Notes: generated by a model from the letters alone, not told the origin. Numbered from the stretch's first letter, positions 8,909-17,521 are shown. The stretch: DNA of 64,000 nucleotides from Microbacterium terricola (GCF_027943945.1 NZ_AP027141.1:2728001-2792000), one strand, 5' to 3'. Program-made: numbers and translations.

Positions 8909-9103
8909 TCAATGTGCGAGCGGCCGGGGTGCGTGGTGCGTCAGCTCGCGCAGCTTGTGCGTGAACTCCCGCAGGCCTCGTCGCGCGGGCGGTGTGGCTT
9001 CGGATGCCCGTTCACGGGCGACCCGCCGATGCTCGAGCTCGCGAAGCAGTTGCACCTCCGTGGCAAGGCGAAGGTGGTCGAACAGTTGCTCGCTGGCGTA
9101 CAT
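8909..9103 (-). CDS. Small charged helical protein, unknown
   Basis: 64 residues, Arg/Glu-rich and probably one or two helices (EQLFDHLRLATEVQLLRELEHRRVARER). A textbook GAGGAGG site six bases before the ATG argues it is translated. It lies 119 bases upstream of the large LuxR regulator on the same strand and may be co-transcribed with it. No family is recognised. Confidence 0.55.
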   Translation of the reverse strand: MYASEQLFDHLRLATEVQLLRELEHRRVARERASEATPPARRGLREFTHKLRELTHHAPRPLAH

Positions 9104-9219
9104 GGCGCCTCCTCAGGTGCGTTGACCTGACCGACACTGCTCGCTAAGGCACCACCCATCCATGAGGAGGATGCCTCATTTCCGTGCGGGAGCGCAGTCG
9201 GCTGCTGAGGCGATCTCCG

Positions 9220-9969
9220 TCAGACCGCGAGCATCCGCGCGGGAACCGAAGAGCGCTCCAGAATGCCCTGCGTGATCCCGCGGACGATCAGCCATGCCAA
9301 TGGCGTGGCTGCCAGAAGGAGGCTCTCACCGAGAATGCTCACCCACATGGCATTGCGGAGCTGTTCGAGCTCCTCTGCGGCGAGGTAGATGCGGCTCGAT
9401 ATCTGGGTGACGCCACTGCTGACGAGCCAGAGCACCCACCACGTGACCTGCCATGGGGGCCGAACGCGCCCGCCCACTCGCCAGAGGTCCGAGATGTCCT
9501 GGTAGGGAAACCAGAGGCTGACGACAGGCACGAACCAGGAACCGGCGTGCCAGCCTGCGGAGCGCCGCGTCAGCCCGGCGACCTGCTTGGCTGCGCGGTA
9601 CTGCCAGATGACCCAGAGCACGCCGGTGGCGAGAAGGGAGACGCCGGACAGAATCGTGAGCACCAACCTGCTCTGGTCGTACACGGTGAGCATGTCGACG
9701 GCCACACCGTGACCATCGAGGTAGCTGTTGACGGCTCCGATCCCGAACGTCTCGATCCCGATGGTGATGATGGACAGGACACCGCAGACGACCAACAGCA
9801 CCTGAGTGGCCGTGGCGAGCCTGGCGAGGGAGTGGGTCCCCGCCTGTCGGCCCGGCTGCTGCTGGGGCTGGGGCTGCGTCCACTGTCCGCCGTCCCACCA
9901 CCACGTGGCCGACGATCCGTCGGGGGCGCGATACCAGCCGGCGGGAGGCGGCGTGGGGGTGCTGGTCAT
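9220..9969 (-). CDS. DUF2510-DUF4328 membrane protein
   Basis: 249 residues. The N-terminus (PAGWYRAPDG then WWDGGQW) is the DUF2510 motif found at the ends of many actinobacterial membrane proteins. A Gln/Pro linker leads to a DUF4328-type region with about five helices. The ATG has GGAGGAA eight bases upstream. No function is established for either domain. The gene stands alone. Confidence 0.8.
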   Translation of the reverse strand: MTSTPTPPPAGWYRAPDGSSATWWWDGGQWTQPQPQQQPGRQAGTHSLARLATATQVLLVVCGVLSIITIGIETFGIGAVNSYLDGHGVAVDMLTVYDQSRLVLTILSGVSLLATGVLWVIWQYRAAKQVAGLTRRSAGWHAGSWFVPVVSLWFPYQDISDLWRVGGRVRPPWQVTWWVLWLVSSGVTQISSRIYLAAEELEQLRNAMWVSILGESLLLAATPLAWLIVRGITQGILERSSVPARMLAV

Positions 9970-10067
9970 CGGCGAGGTTCCTCCGGGGGAAAGGACGTCA
10001 ACGCGTCGTGCGATGCGGACAACACTGTCCGCTGGCTCAGCCTAGCGACCCTCTCGCGGTGACACGC

Positions 10068-10298
10068 CTAGGACGACCCGAGACCCGCCTGCCAGCGGCC
10101 CTTCTCACGGGCGAAGAGCAGCAGGAAGATGCCCCACAGCCCCAGGTCGTCCGCGAATCCCAACGGGCCGAGCACGAGTTCGGGGATCAGGTCGAGCGGC
10201 CAGAAGGTGTAGACGACGGACGCGATCCCCACCACCCACGTCGTCGGCGCGACGCGGTGCTTCCGGTCCTTGATCGCCTTGAGAAAGCTCCACCACAT
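10068..10298 (-). CDS. DUF1232 (YkvA-like) small membrane protein
   Basis: About 76 residues. The segment YTFWPLDLIPELVLGPLGFADDLGLW is the DUF1232 signature, a membrane-associated domain of unknown role. The ATG at 10298 (MWWSFLKAIKDRK) fits the family start; a GTG at 10325 is in frame and would give 85 residues, and neither has a clear ribosome site. It follows the DJ-1/PfpI gene closely on the same strand. The quoted motif is split here as YTFWPLDLIPE and GFADDLGLW for key positions. Confidence 0.75.
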   Translation of the reverse strand: MWWSFLKAIKDRKHRVAPTTWVVGIASVVYTFWPLDLIPELVLGPLGFADDLGLWGIFLLLFAREKGRWQAGLGSS

Positions 10299-10332
10299 CT
10301 GCCCATTGTGCGGCACGGCGCACACGAAGAGC

Positions 10333-11004
10333 TCAAAGAAGGGCGAGAAGCTCCTTCGCCACGGACGCGGACGACTGCGGGTTCTGCCCCGTCACGAGGC
10401 TGCCGTCGGTGACCACGTGGTCCGCCCACGGCTCGGCGGCCTCGACCACGATGCCGTGCTCGCGCAGGGTGGACTCGAGGAGCCAGCGGGCACGAGGCGC
10501 CAGGCCTCCCTGCGTCTCCTCCTCGTCGGTGAACGCGGTGACGCGGCGTCCGGCGGCCGCCGACGTCCCGTCAGCGCGACGTGCCGCCAACAGTGCCGCC
10601 AGCCCGTGGCAGACGAGCGCGATCGGCTTCTGCGTGTCGAGCGCCTCGGCGATGAGCGCTCCGGACGTCGCGTCGTGCGAGAGATCCTCCATGGGCGCGT
10701 GGCCACCGGGGTAGAACACGGCGTCGTACGACGTCAGGTCGACCTCGCGCGTGTCCAACGGTGATCGAAGGCCAGGGATGCTGTCCAGCGCCGCCCTCTC
10801 TGCGTCGCCGTCGTCGCCGAACGACGCCTCATCCGCGACCGGCGCGATTCCGCCCGGGGTCGCGAACACCACGTCATGCCCGGCTTCGGACAGCAGCCGG
10901 TACGGCGTGAGGAGCTCCTCGGCCCAGAATCCGGTCGGGTGCGCCGTCCCATCGGACAGGGTCCAGGTGCGGGCTGCGGAAACGACGAAAAGAACGGTGG
11001 ACAT
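10333..11004 (-). CDS. DJ-1/PfpI (HchA-like) family protein
   Basis: 223 residues with the class I glutamine-amidotransferase-like fold. The nucleophile elbow is LVCHGLAAL, preceded by the family GGHAPMEDL stretch. An acidic residue in GFWAEEL is placed like the Glu that activates the Cys in Hsp31-type members. Such proteins act as glyoxalase III, protein deglycase or chaperone, and the sequence alone does not choose between these. The ATG follows AAGGGAG. A small DUF1232 gene follows in the same direction. Confidence 0.82.
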   Translation of the reverse strand: MSTVLFVVSAARTWTLSDGTAHPTGFWAEELLTPYRLLSEAGHDVVFATPGGIAPVADEASFGDDGDAERAALDSIPGLRSPLDTREVDLTSYDAVFYPGGHAPMEDLSHDATSGALIAEALDTQKPIALVCHGLAALLAARRADGTSAAAGRRVTAFTDEEETQGGLAPRARWLLESTLREHGIVVEAAEPWADHVVTDGSLVTGQNPQSSASVAKELLALL

Positions 11005-11039
11005 GCGATCTCCCTTAGTCGGACGGATCGGCCGGGTGA

Positions 11040-11405
11040 TCAGCGCGGATCGACCCGCAGGGTGGTCTGGTGCGAAAGATCGTTGGTGATCGCCTGAGTC
11101 GCCGATCCGGTTCCGTACTTCACGGCGTACGCCTCATCGATCTCGGTGTCCTTCGACGAGTCGAGCGTGTAGGTGACGGCACGGGTGCGTCCTGCCCAGC
11201 TGAGGTACCCCTCGAAGTACCGGGCGACGCCCTTGTACCACTCGCCCTGCGGACCCTTGACGGAGCGCAGGTACAGCGCACCGTCGACCACGACGTGCCA
11301 CACGATCACCAGCGACCGGGAGCTGCCGTCGGCACGGCGCCCGGCAACGCGTACCTCGGAAGCCCGAGCGAGCTCGCGGAGCTCGGCATCCGTCCAGCCG
11401 CTCAT
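11040..11405 (-). CDS. DUF2255 family protein
   Basis: 121 residues starting MSGWTDAELRELARASEV, with a beta-rich body (LYLRSVKGPQGEWYKG) typical of DUF2255, which resembles small FMN/nitroreductase-barrel proteins. The start overlaps the stop of the cupin gene as ATGA, indicating translational coupling. Function is not established. Confidence 0.75.
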   Translation of the reverse strand: MSGWTDAELRELARASEVRVAGRRADGSSRSLVIVWHVVVDGALYLRSVKGPQGEWYKGVARYFEGYLSWAGRTRAVTYTLDSSKDTEIDEAYAVKYGTGSATQAITNDLSHQTTLRVDPR

Positions 11406-11827
11406 CGACCGGCCGCCGTGGCGGTGACAGGTCGCGCCAGATCCTCGTCGCTGACGTGCTCCTTCCACGTGGTCGACGCGGCGGGGTCATCGCCGGCCTC
11501 GAGCATTGCGAGGTGCTCCATGAAGCATCCGGGTGCCGCAGCGTGCCAGTGATCCTCTCCCGGCGGCGTGTACAGGGTCTCGCCCGGGTGCACCTCGATG
11601 ACGGACCCGTCCCGGCCGCCGAAGCGGGCGACCCCCGACGTGACGCGAAGGTACTGGCCGCGTGCATGCGAGTGCCAGGCGGTCCGGGCGCCCGGGGCGA
11701 AGCGGACGGTGGCGACCGTCATCCTCTGATCCGGCTCGTGGGGCGCCGCGATCACATCCAGCCACACATCCCCCACGAACTGCTCCGGTGGATTCTTCAC
11801 GGTCGGTCTGGGGTGTTCGATGCGCAT
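11402..11827 (-). CDS. Cupin-domain protein
   Basis: 141 residues forming one cupin barrel. Motif 1 is GARTAWHSHARGQYLRV and motif 2 is PPGEDHWHAAAPG, giving a His-rich metal site. It begins MRIEHPRP at an ATG with AAGGAGAGG upstream. Family members of this size include small dioxygenases and mandelonitrile-lyase-like enzymes; the substrate is unknown. The gene is coupled to the downstream DUF2255 gene and is divergent from the repeat-protein gene at 12027. Confidence 0.78.
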   Translation of the reverse strand: MRIEHPRPTVKNPPEQFVGDVWLDVIAAPHEPDQRMTVATVRFAPGARTAWHSHARGQYLRVTSGVARFGGRDGSVIEVHPGETLYTPPGEDHWHAAAPGCFMEHLAMLEAGDDPAASTTWKEHVSDEDLARPVTATAAGR

Positions 11828-11890
11828 GGGGTCCTCTCCTTGCTGCAACGCTACGCACGGGTGACCGCGGGTGGCAGTGACCAGCAGTAC

Positions 11891-12009
11891 TCCCATAGGG
11901 GTCGCCAGGAATCCCCTACTGGGGGGTGGGGAGCCGCGGGCTGCTCCCCGATGTGCCCCCTGCCCGGCTGCTCTTACCGTGAAGCCACATCACCTTCGGG
12001 GACAGCCCC
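11891..12009. promoter_or_regulatory. Candidate control region of the repeat-protein/dynamin operon
   Basis: The region holds CCC-ATA-GGGG (11892-11901), CCCC-TACT-GGGG (11913-11924) and GGGG-ACAG-CCCC (11998-12009). The first two are centred about 22 bp apart, roughly two helical turns. The GGGG-N4-CCCC form recurs twice upstream of iniB. A -10-like TACCGT lies at 11975-11980. The regulator is inferred to be the IniR-like protein. Confidence 0.35.
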
Positions 12010-12026
12010 GGGATCGGATAGGGCTC

Positions 12027-12977
12027 ATGGACAACATCGAGATCGACGACTACGACGAGTCGTTCAACACCGGCGTCTGGGGATCGGGCAACACCGAGAC
12101 CACAAACACCACCAACACCCTCGGCCTGGCGGCTGACAACTCCTTCAACACCGACGAATCGACCAACGACAGCGGCAACATCGTCGTGGATGTCGCGGAC
12201 TCGTTCAACGAGGACTCGAACGACACGACCACCGACATCTCGGACTCGTGGAACGACGAGTCCGACAACTCGGTCGACGATCACAGCGACAACTCGATGG
12301 AGGACCACTCCGACAACTCGATGACGGACGACTCCGACAACTCGATGACGGACGACTCCGACAACTCGGTCAACGACTCGCACAACGACTGGTCCACCGA
12401 CACGGTGAGCGACTCGCACAACATGTGGACCGACGCGTCGACCGACGACCACTCCATCAACGTGGGGATGCGCTCCTACAACACGGGCTTCGGCGACGTG
12501 TCGCTCGGCGGCGGTGGCGGTGCCGGCGGTGACGGCGACACGATGGTCAACAACCAGAACACGATCATCGACCAGTCGTACAACGCCGCAGGCGGCGGAG
12601 GCGGCTGGAGCGGCAGCAGCGCCGTGGTCGCGTCGGGCGACGACTCGATCGCCGCCGGCAACGATGTGCACGTCGCGACGAACGTCGACTACTCGACGAA
12701 CATCTCGTCGGCTGAGGGCGATGTCAACCTCAACAACGACACGACGATCACGACCGTCACCGGCTCGTACAACACCTACGAGGACTCCTCCAGCTGGGAG
12801 GACAGCTCGACCCACACCTCGGTCGCCGACTCGTACAACTCGTACACCGAGTCGTACTCGGCGGAGGACTCGTTCAACGAGACCAACGACCTGTGGCAGT
12901 CCACCGACGTCTCGATCGACGTCGACGCGATCGTCGACAGCGGCGACGCGGTCATCGACGACTCCTTCGCCGGCTGA
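12027..12977 (+). CDS. Asp/Asn/Ser-rich octapeptide-repeat protein 1 (IniB-related core)
   Basis: 316 residues, extremely acidic and low in hydrophobic residues, with no signal peptide. The N-terminal half is built of DSFN/NDSGN-type units and five exact octapeptides (SDNSxxDx, residues 79-118). A Gly-run (LGGGGGAGG) is followed by a core: NTIIDQSYN, then VVASGDDSIAAGND, then GDVNLNND, then SYNTYED. The same core order occurs in the second repeat protein and in the IniB-like protein at 18081-18962. A repetitive solenoid or polymer-forming structural protein is plausible. It opens a + strand series that leads into two dynamin-like GTPases. Function is inferred from context only. Confidence 0.75.
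   Translation: MDNIEIDDYDESFNTGVWGSGNTETTNTTNTLGLAADNSFNTDESTNDSGNIVVDVADSFNEDSNDTTTDISDSWNDESDNSVDDHSDNSMEDHSDNSMTDDSDNSMTDDSDNSVNDSHNDWSTDTVSDSHNMWTDASTDDHSINVGMRSYNTGFGDVSLGGGGGAGGDGDTMVNNQNTIIDQSYNAAGGGGGWSGSSAVVASGDDSIAAGNDVHVATNVDYSTNISSAEGDVNLNNDTTITTVTGSYNTYEDSSSWEDSSTHTSVADSYNSYTESYSAEDSFNETNDLWQSTDVSIDVDAIVDSGDAVIDDSFAG
12261..12380 (+). repeat. Five tandem 24-bp units encoding SDNSxxDx
   Basis: Residues 79-118 of the first repeat protein are five head-to-tail octapeptides: SDNSVDDH, SDNSMEDH, SDNSMTDD, SDNSMTDD, SDNSVNDS. The DNA units are near-identical (tccgacaactcg core). Confidence 0.9.
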
Positions 12978-13014
12978 CCCACCCGACAGCTCAAACTGAA
13001 GAAAGCGAAAGATC

Positions 13015-13989
13015 ATGGCCGACTACACCGAGAACGACTTCGACGACTCGTTCAACTCACGGGTCCGCGACTCTCACAACACGACCAACACGACGAGCAG
13101 CACGACCGTCGGCGTCGACCTGAACGAGGTCGGCAACACCGACTCGTCGACGAACGACAGCGGAAATCTCGACGTCGCCCTCGACGGCGTCGGGAACACC
13201 GACTCGCACGACACCAGTACCGGCATCAGCGGGTCGTTCAACGACTGGTCCGACAACTCCGTCGACGACAACAGTGACAACTCGGTCTGGGACGGCAGCG
13301 ACAACTCCGTCACCGACAACAGCGACAACTCGGTCACCGACAACAGCGACAACTCGACGAACGGGTCGTACAACGACGCATCGACGAGCCTCATCGCGGG
13401 GTCGTACAACTCGTATCTCGACGAGTCGGTCGACGACCACTCGATCGAGGTGGGGACGCGCGACTACAACACGGGCTTCGGCAACCTCACCCTCGGCGGC
13501 GGCGGTGGCGGCGGTGGCGATGTCTGGGTCAACAACCAGAACACGATCGTCGACCAATCGTTCAATGCGGGCGTCGACGGTGCGGACGGGTACGGGGCCG
13601 AGAGCGGAAGCTCCGCAGTCGTCGCCTCGGGTGCAGGCTCGGTCGCGGCAGGCAACGACGTGGACCTCAGCCAGAGCGTCGATCACTCGCAGAACATCTC
13701 GGCGTACGGCGATGTGAACATCGGCAACGAGGCCCACGTCACCACCGTCACCGACTCGTACAACGAGACGACCGACAACTCGTCGTGGACGGACAGCTCG
13801 ACGCACCTCGACGTGGACGACTCGTACAACACCGACTCGGCCAGCTGGACGGCGACGAACTCGTTCAACGAGGAGCTCACGTCGCAGACCGATTCCACCT
13901 GGGATGTCGACGCCGACGTGATCTGGGGCAGCGGCGACGCTGCGATCATCGAGCCGCCGGCGATCGACGACGCATTCGACGAGTCCTGA
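13015..13989 (+). CDS. Asp/Asn/Ser-rich octapeptide-repeat protein 2 (IniB-related core)
   Basis: 324 residues and a clear paralogue of the preceding protein. It has the same five-octapeptide block at residues 79-118, the same YNTGFGN and LGGGGGGGG segment, and the same core (NTIVDQSFN, VVASGAGSVAAGND, GDVNIGNE, DSYNETTD). There is no signal peptide and no IniB-type N-terminal domain. It starts 37 bases after the first repeat gene. Duplication with kept spacing suggests that the two proteins are parts of one assembly. A GC-rich hairpin separates it from the dynamin genes downstream. Confidence 0.75.
   Translation: MADYTENDFDDSFNSRVRDSHNTTNTTSSTTVGVDLNEVGNTDSSTNDSGNLDVALDGVGNTDSHDTSTGISGSFNDWSDNSVDDNSDNSVWDGSDNSVTDNSDNSVTDNSDNSTNGSYNDASTSLIAGSYNSYLDESVDDHSIEVGTRDYNTGFGNLTLGGGGGGGGDVWVNNQNTIVDQSFNAGVDGADGYGAESGSSAVVASGAGSVAAGNDVDLSQSVDHSQNISAYGDVNIGNEAHVTTVTDSYNETTDNSSWTDSSTHLDVDDSYNTDSASWTATNSFNEELTSQTDSTWDVDADVIWGSGDAAIIEPPAIDDAFDES
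13249..13368 (+). repeat. Five tandem 24-bp units encoding SDNSxxDx (second copy)
   Basis: Residues 79-118 of the second repeat protein are SDNSVDDN, SDNSVWDG, SDNSVTDN, SDNSVTDN, SDNSTNGS. They occupy exactly the same residue numbers as in the first repeat protein. Confidence 0.9.
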
Positions 13990-14023
13990 TCCCATCCGTT
14001 CGGCAATCCGCGCCGAATCACTA

Positions 14024-14058
14024 GGGCGGTGTCTCCGGTACCTCCGGAGGCGCCGCCC
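14024..14058 (+). terminator. Hairpin between repeat-protein and dynamin genes
   Basis: The inner stem CTCCGG/CCGGAG (14033-14038 with 14044-14049) is extended by GGGCGG/CCGCCC (14024-14029 with 14053-14058). There is no U-run. It lies 34 bases after the repeat-protein stop, so partial termination or RNA protection could make structural protein exceed GTPase. Confidence 0.45.
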
Positions 14059-14114
14059 GCCCCATGCTCACCAGCATCCGCGCTGATCCGCAGGACGACG
14101 AAGGAGTGTCGACG

Positions 14115-16001
14115 ATGACGAAGTCCGTGGCCCCCGCACCGGTGACGACCGCCCCTGGGGATGACACCTCGACGACGGCGATCGCCCGTGCCAACCAGCA
14201 GCTGGCGCACCTCGTCGAGAAGACCGCCGACCTGTCGCGCGTGCTCGGGCGCGCCGACCTCGTCGGGCGACTGGAGCAGACGCGCTCGCGGCTCGATGAC
14301 CCATACGTCCGCGTGATCGTCGTCGGCCAGTACAAGCAGGGCAAGAGCAAGCTCGTGAACGCCCTGGTGAACGCGCCCGCCTGCCCGGTCGACGACGACA
14401 TCGCCACCAGTGTGCCCACGTCCGTGTCGTACGGCGAGGAGGCCGCCGCGTTCGCGATCGTGCGCAACGGCGACACCCAGGGGGGCGCCGTCGACCGGAT
14501 GCCCATCCCGCTCGACGCGCTCGCGGACTTCGTGTCGGAGCGCGGCCGTCGCGACGAGGAGCTGGACATCGTGGGCGCCGAGGTCGTCCTTCCGCGCGAG
14601 CTGCTCCGCGGGGGGCTGCGGCTCGTCGACTCTCCGGGAGTCGGCGGCATCGAATCGACACGGTCGGTCAGCACCCTCGCCGCGCTGTCGACGGCGCACG
14701 CCGTGCTGCTCGTCTCCGACGCCTCGCAGGAGTACACCGAGCCCGAGGTGCAGTTCCTCAAGCACGCCCTGCGGGTGTCTCCGAACGTCGCCGCGGTGCT
14801 GTCGAAGACCGACATCTATCCGTCGTGGCGCCAGATCGAGGAGATCGACCGCTCGCACCTCGGCGATGTGGGCGGCATACCGATGTTCGCGGTGTCGAGT
14901 GACCTGCGGATGCTGGCGGCACAGGAGCAGGATCGCGATCTGAACGAGGAGTCCGGGTTCCCGGCCCTCGTCTCCCATCTGCGACGCGACGTGCTCGGCA
15001 AGGCGGAGATCGTGCACCGCCGCTCGGCGGTGCACGATCTCGTGTCCGTCGTCGATCAGCTGGGCATGGCCATCAAGACCGAGTTGAACGCGCTCCTGAA
15101 CCCCCAGGACACCCCGGCGATGATCGCCGAGCTCGAGGCGGCGAAGGCACGCGCAGACGAGTTCCGCGGCCGGACGTCGCGGTGGCAGGTCACCCTGAGC
15201 GACGGGATCGCCGACCTCATCTCCGACACCGAGCACGACCTGCGCGACCGACTCCGCAAGGTGCAGCGCGAAGCGGAGATCGCCGTCGACGAGGGCGACC
15301 CCGGCCCGATCTGGGATCAGATCGCCGAATGGCTCGAGCAGCGCGTGTCGAACGCCGTGTCCGAGACGTTCGTCTGGACCAACGAGCGCTCGCGCTGGCT
15401 CTCCGAGCAGGTCGCCGAGGAGTTCGCGCTCGAGGAGTCGACCATCCCCTTCATCGACGTCGGCGACACCGCCGGCGTGCTCGACCCGGTCGAGAGCCTG
15501 CAGGGAATGGGCGAAGGGCGACTCGGTGCCGCCGAGAAGATCTACATCGGCGTACGCGGCTCGTATGGCGGCGTCCTGATGGCGGGGCTCGCCACGAGCC
15601 TGGTGGGCATGGCGCTCATCAACCCCCTGTCGCTCCTGGTCGGCGTGCTCGTCGGCCGTCGCGCCTATCGCGAAGACATGTCGGCGCGGCTCAGCCGCCG
15701 CCAGGCCGAGGCGAAGAACCTCGCCCGCCGGCATATCGAAGACGTCGTCTTCCAGGTGGGCAAACAGCTCAAGGACCGCCTGCGGTTCGTCCAGCGGGTC
15801 GCTCGCGACCACTTCGGCGGCATCGCCGACGAGCTGCACCGCTCGCTGTCCGAGTCCGTGCTCGCCGCCAAACAGGCCGCCGCGACCTTCGAGGCCGACC
15901 GCAACGGACGCGTGATCGAACTCCGGCAGCAGATCGCGCGGATCGAGGCCCTGCGCGCCGAGATCCCGGCATCCGCGGGCGAACGGGACGTGCGCTCATG
16001 A
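14115..16001 (+). CDS. iniA: Dynamin-like GTPase, IniA-like
   Basis: 628 residues, close to the usual length of mycobacterial IniA. GTPase motifs are G1 GQYKQGKSK (71-79), G3 DSPGVGG (172-178) and G4 SKTD (230-233). A long helical stalk follows, and a hydrophobic hairpin at about 485-514 (GVLMAGLATSLVGMALINPL) is the expected membrane-inserting paddle. The ATG has AAGGAG eight bases upstream. The next gene overlaps it by ATGA. Bacterial dynamin-like proteins of this type bind and remodel membranes, and IniA is linked to drug and envelope-stress tolerance in mycobacteria. That role is assumed here by homology and gene order. Confidence 0.85.
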   Translation: MTKSVAPAPVTTAPGDDTSTTAIARANQQLAHLVEKTADLSRVLGRADLVGRLEQTRSRLDDPYVRVIVVGQYKQGKSKLVNALVNAPACPVDDDIATSVPTSVSYGEEAAAFAIVRNGDTQGGAVDRMPIPLDALADFVSERGRRDEELDIVGAEVVLPRELLRGGLRLVDSPGVGGIESTRSVSTLAALSTAHAVLLVSDASQEYTEPEVQFLKHALRVSPNVAAVLSKTDIYPSWRQIEEIDRSHLGDVGGIPMFAVSSDLRMLAAQEQDRDLNEESGFPALVSHLRRDVLGKAEIVHRRSAVHDLVSVVDQLGMAIKTELNALLNPQDTPAMIAELEAAKARADEFRGRTSRWQVTLSDGIADLISDTEHDLRDRLRKVQREAEIAVDEGDPGPIWDQIAEWLEQRVSNAVSETFVWTNERSRWLSEQVAEEFALEESTIPFIDVGDTAGVLDPVESLQGMGEGRLGAAEKIYIGVRGSYGGVLMAGLATSLVGMALINPLSLLVGVLVGRRAYREDMSARLSRRQAEAKNLARRHIEDVVFQVGKQLKDRLRFVQRVARDHFGGIADELHRSLSESVLAAKQAAATFEADRNGRVIELRQQIARIEALRAEIPASAGERDVRS

Positions 16002-17521
16002 GCGGTGCGCTCGCGGACGTCACGGAACTCGTCGACGAGGCCCGCGCGATGTATGCCGGCGACTCCGCCGCCGAGGCCGCGCTCGACGGGTACGCGCGCC
16101 GCCTGCGGGAGCCGCTGCGCCTCGCCGTGGCGGGCATGGTCAAGGCCGGCAAGTCGACGGTGCTCAACGCTCTGATCGGCGAGCAGATCGCGCCGACCGA
16201 TGCCGGTGAGTGCACCCGGACGATCACCTGGTACCGCTACGGCCGGACCGCCACGATCACCGCGCACCTTCACGGCGGCGCCGAGGTGCGGCTGCCCGTG
16301 ACCCGGTCCGCGGGCGCGCTCGTCCTCGACCTCGGTTCGCGGACCGCAGAGGACATCGCCTGGATCGACGTGGTCTGGCCGTCCGAGAGCCTCCGCTCCA
16401 CCGTCCTCATCGACACCCCGGGCATCGCCTCGATCTCGCAGGAGGTATCGGAGCGCTCCACGCGGTTCCTGACGCCGACGCGCTCGCCGTCCGAGGCCGA
16501 CGCGATCCTGTACCTGCTCCGCCACATCCACGGGTCGGACGTGCGGTTCCTCGAGGCCTTCCGCGACACGGCCGCCGGCGCGTCGCAGACCGTCAACGCC
16601 GTCGCACTCCTGTCGCGCGCCGACGAGATCGGCTCCGGCCGGATCGACTCGCTGCTCTCCGCCGCCCGCATCGCCGAGCGCTATCGTCACGACGGCGACC
16701 TGCGCTCCCTGGCGCTCGAATGCATCCCGGTGGCAGGGCTTCTCGCTGAAGGCGCCCGCACGCTCCGCGAGAGCGAGTTCGCGGCGTTCCGCACACTCGC
16801 CCGGCTCGACCGCGCCGTGCGCGACCGCCTGCTCATCTCGGTGGACCGCTTCACCCGCACGACGCGCGATACCTCGCTGAGCGTGACCCAGCGGCGGGAG
16901 CTCCTCGCGCGCTTCGGGATCTTCGGCGTCCGGCTGGGCGCCGCGCTCGTGCGCGGCGGGGCACGCACGTCCTCCCAGCTGTCCGAGCGGATGGTCGCCC
17001 AGAGCGGGCTGATCGACGTGCAGCGATTCGTCGCCGACCAGTTCCGTGCACGCGGGGCGTCACTCAAGGCGCGGAGCGTGCTGGTCGGGCTCGAGATGCT
17101 GCTGGAGGATCATCCGACCCGCCAGTCCACCCGCATCCGCGCCGGCATCGAGCGCATCACCGCGAACAGTCACGATCTCCGCGAACTCGCTCTCCTCGCG
17201 GAGCTGCGCACCGCCGAACCCGCCCTCGCTGCCGCCGATGCGACGGCCGCTCAGCGCCTCCTCGGCGGATCGGGGACCTCGGCTCTCCGGCGTCTCGGGC
17301 TGCGAGACGACGCGGAGGCCTGGGCGATCCATGCCCGTGTCGACGGGGTTCTCGGCCACTGGCGCCGCCTGGCGGAGTCGCCGCTCTCGGATCGTGCCAC
17401 GAGCGAGGCCTGCCGCGTCGTGATCCGCAGCATCGAGGGCGTGGCGTCAGAGCTGGCCGTCGGAAGCGGGAGTGACCGGACCGCCGCGGCGGACGTCGTG
17501 CTGGCGAGCCGTCCAGCGTAG
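15998..17521 (+). CDS. iniC: Dynamin-like GTPase, IniC-like
   Basis: 507 residues, near the length of mycobacterial IniC. G1 is GMVKAGKS (46-53), G3 DTPGIAS (139-145) and G4-like SRADE (206-210). The C-terminal part is helical with no obvious membrane hairpin, so it probably works with the IniA-like partner, as bacterial dynamins often come in pairs. The start overlaps the upstream stop (ATGA), indicating coupled synthesis. Its last 75 bases overlap the end of a convergent membrane-protein gene. Confidence 0.84.
   Translation: MSGALADVTELVDEARAMYAGDSAAEAALDGYARRLREPLRLAVAGMVKAGKSTVLNALIGEQIAPTDAGECTRTITWYRYGRTATITAHLHGGAEVRLPVTRSAGALVLDLGSRTAEDIAWIDVVWPSESLRSTVLIDTPGIASISQEVSERSTRFLTPTRSPSEADAILYLLRHIHGSDVRFLEAFRDTAAGASQTVNAVALLSRADEIGSGRIDSLLSAARIAERYRHDGDLRSLALECIPVAGLLAEGARTLRESEFAAFRTLARLDRAVRDRLLISVDRFTRTTRDTSLSVTQRRELLARFGIFGVRLGAALVRGGARTSSQLSERMVAQSGLIDVQRFVADQFRARGASLKARSVLVGLEMLLEDHPTRQSTRIRAGIERITANSHDLRELALLAELRTAEPALAAADATAAQRLLGGSGTSALRRLGLRDDAEAWAIHARVDGVLGHWRRLAESPLSDRATSEACRVVIRSIEGVASELAVGSGSDRTAAADVVLASRPA

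Noticed and set aside
6549-9125. Very long open frame on the + strand opposite the LuxR regulator
   Set aside because: It is an antisense shadow caused by high GC; the - strand frame shows clear ATPase and helix-turn-helix motifs, the + strand translation shows none and is Arg/Gly/His-rich.
12261-13368. CRISPR-like array from the regular 24-bp repeats
   Set aside because: Units are head-to-tail without spacers and stay in frame inside coding sequence.
12027-13989. Reading the repeat genes as ice-nucleation or RTX-type proteins
   Set aside because: The octapeptide SDNSxxDx matches neither the ice-nucleation repeat nor the GGxGxDxUx nonapeptide of RTX proteins.
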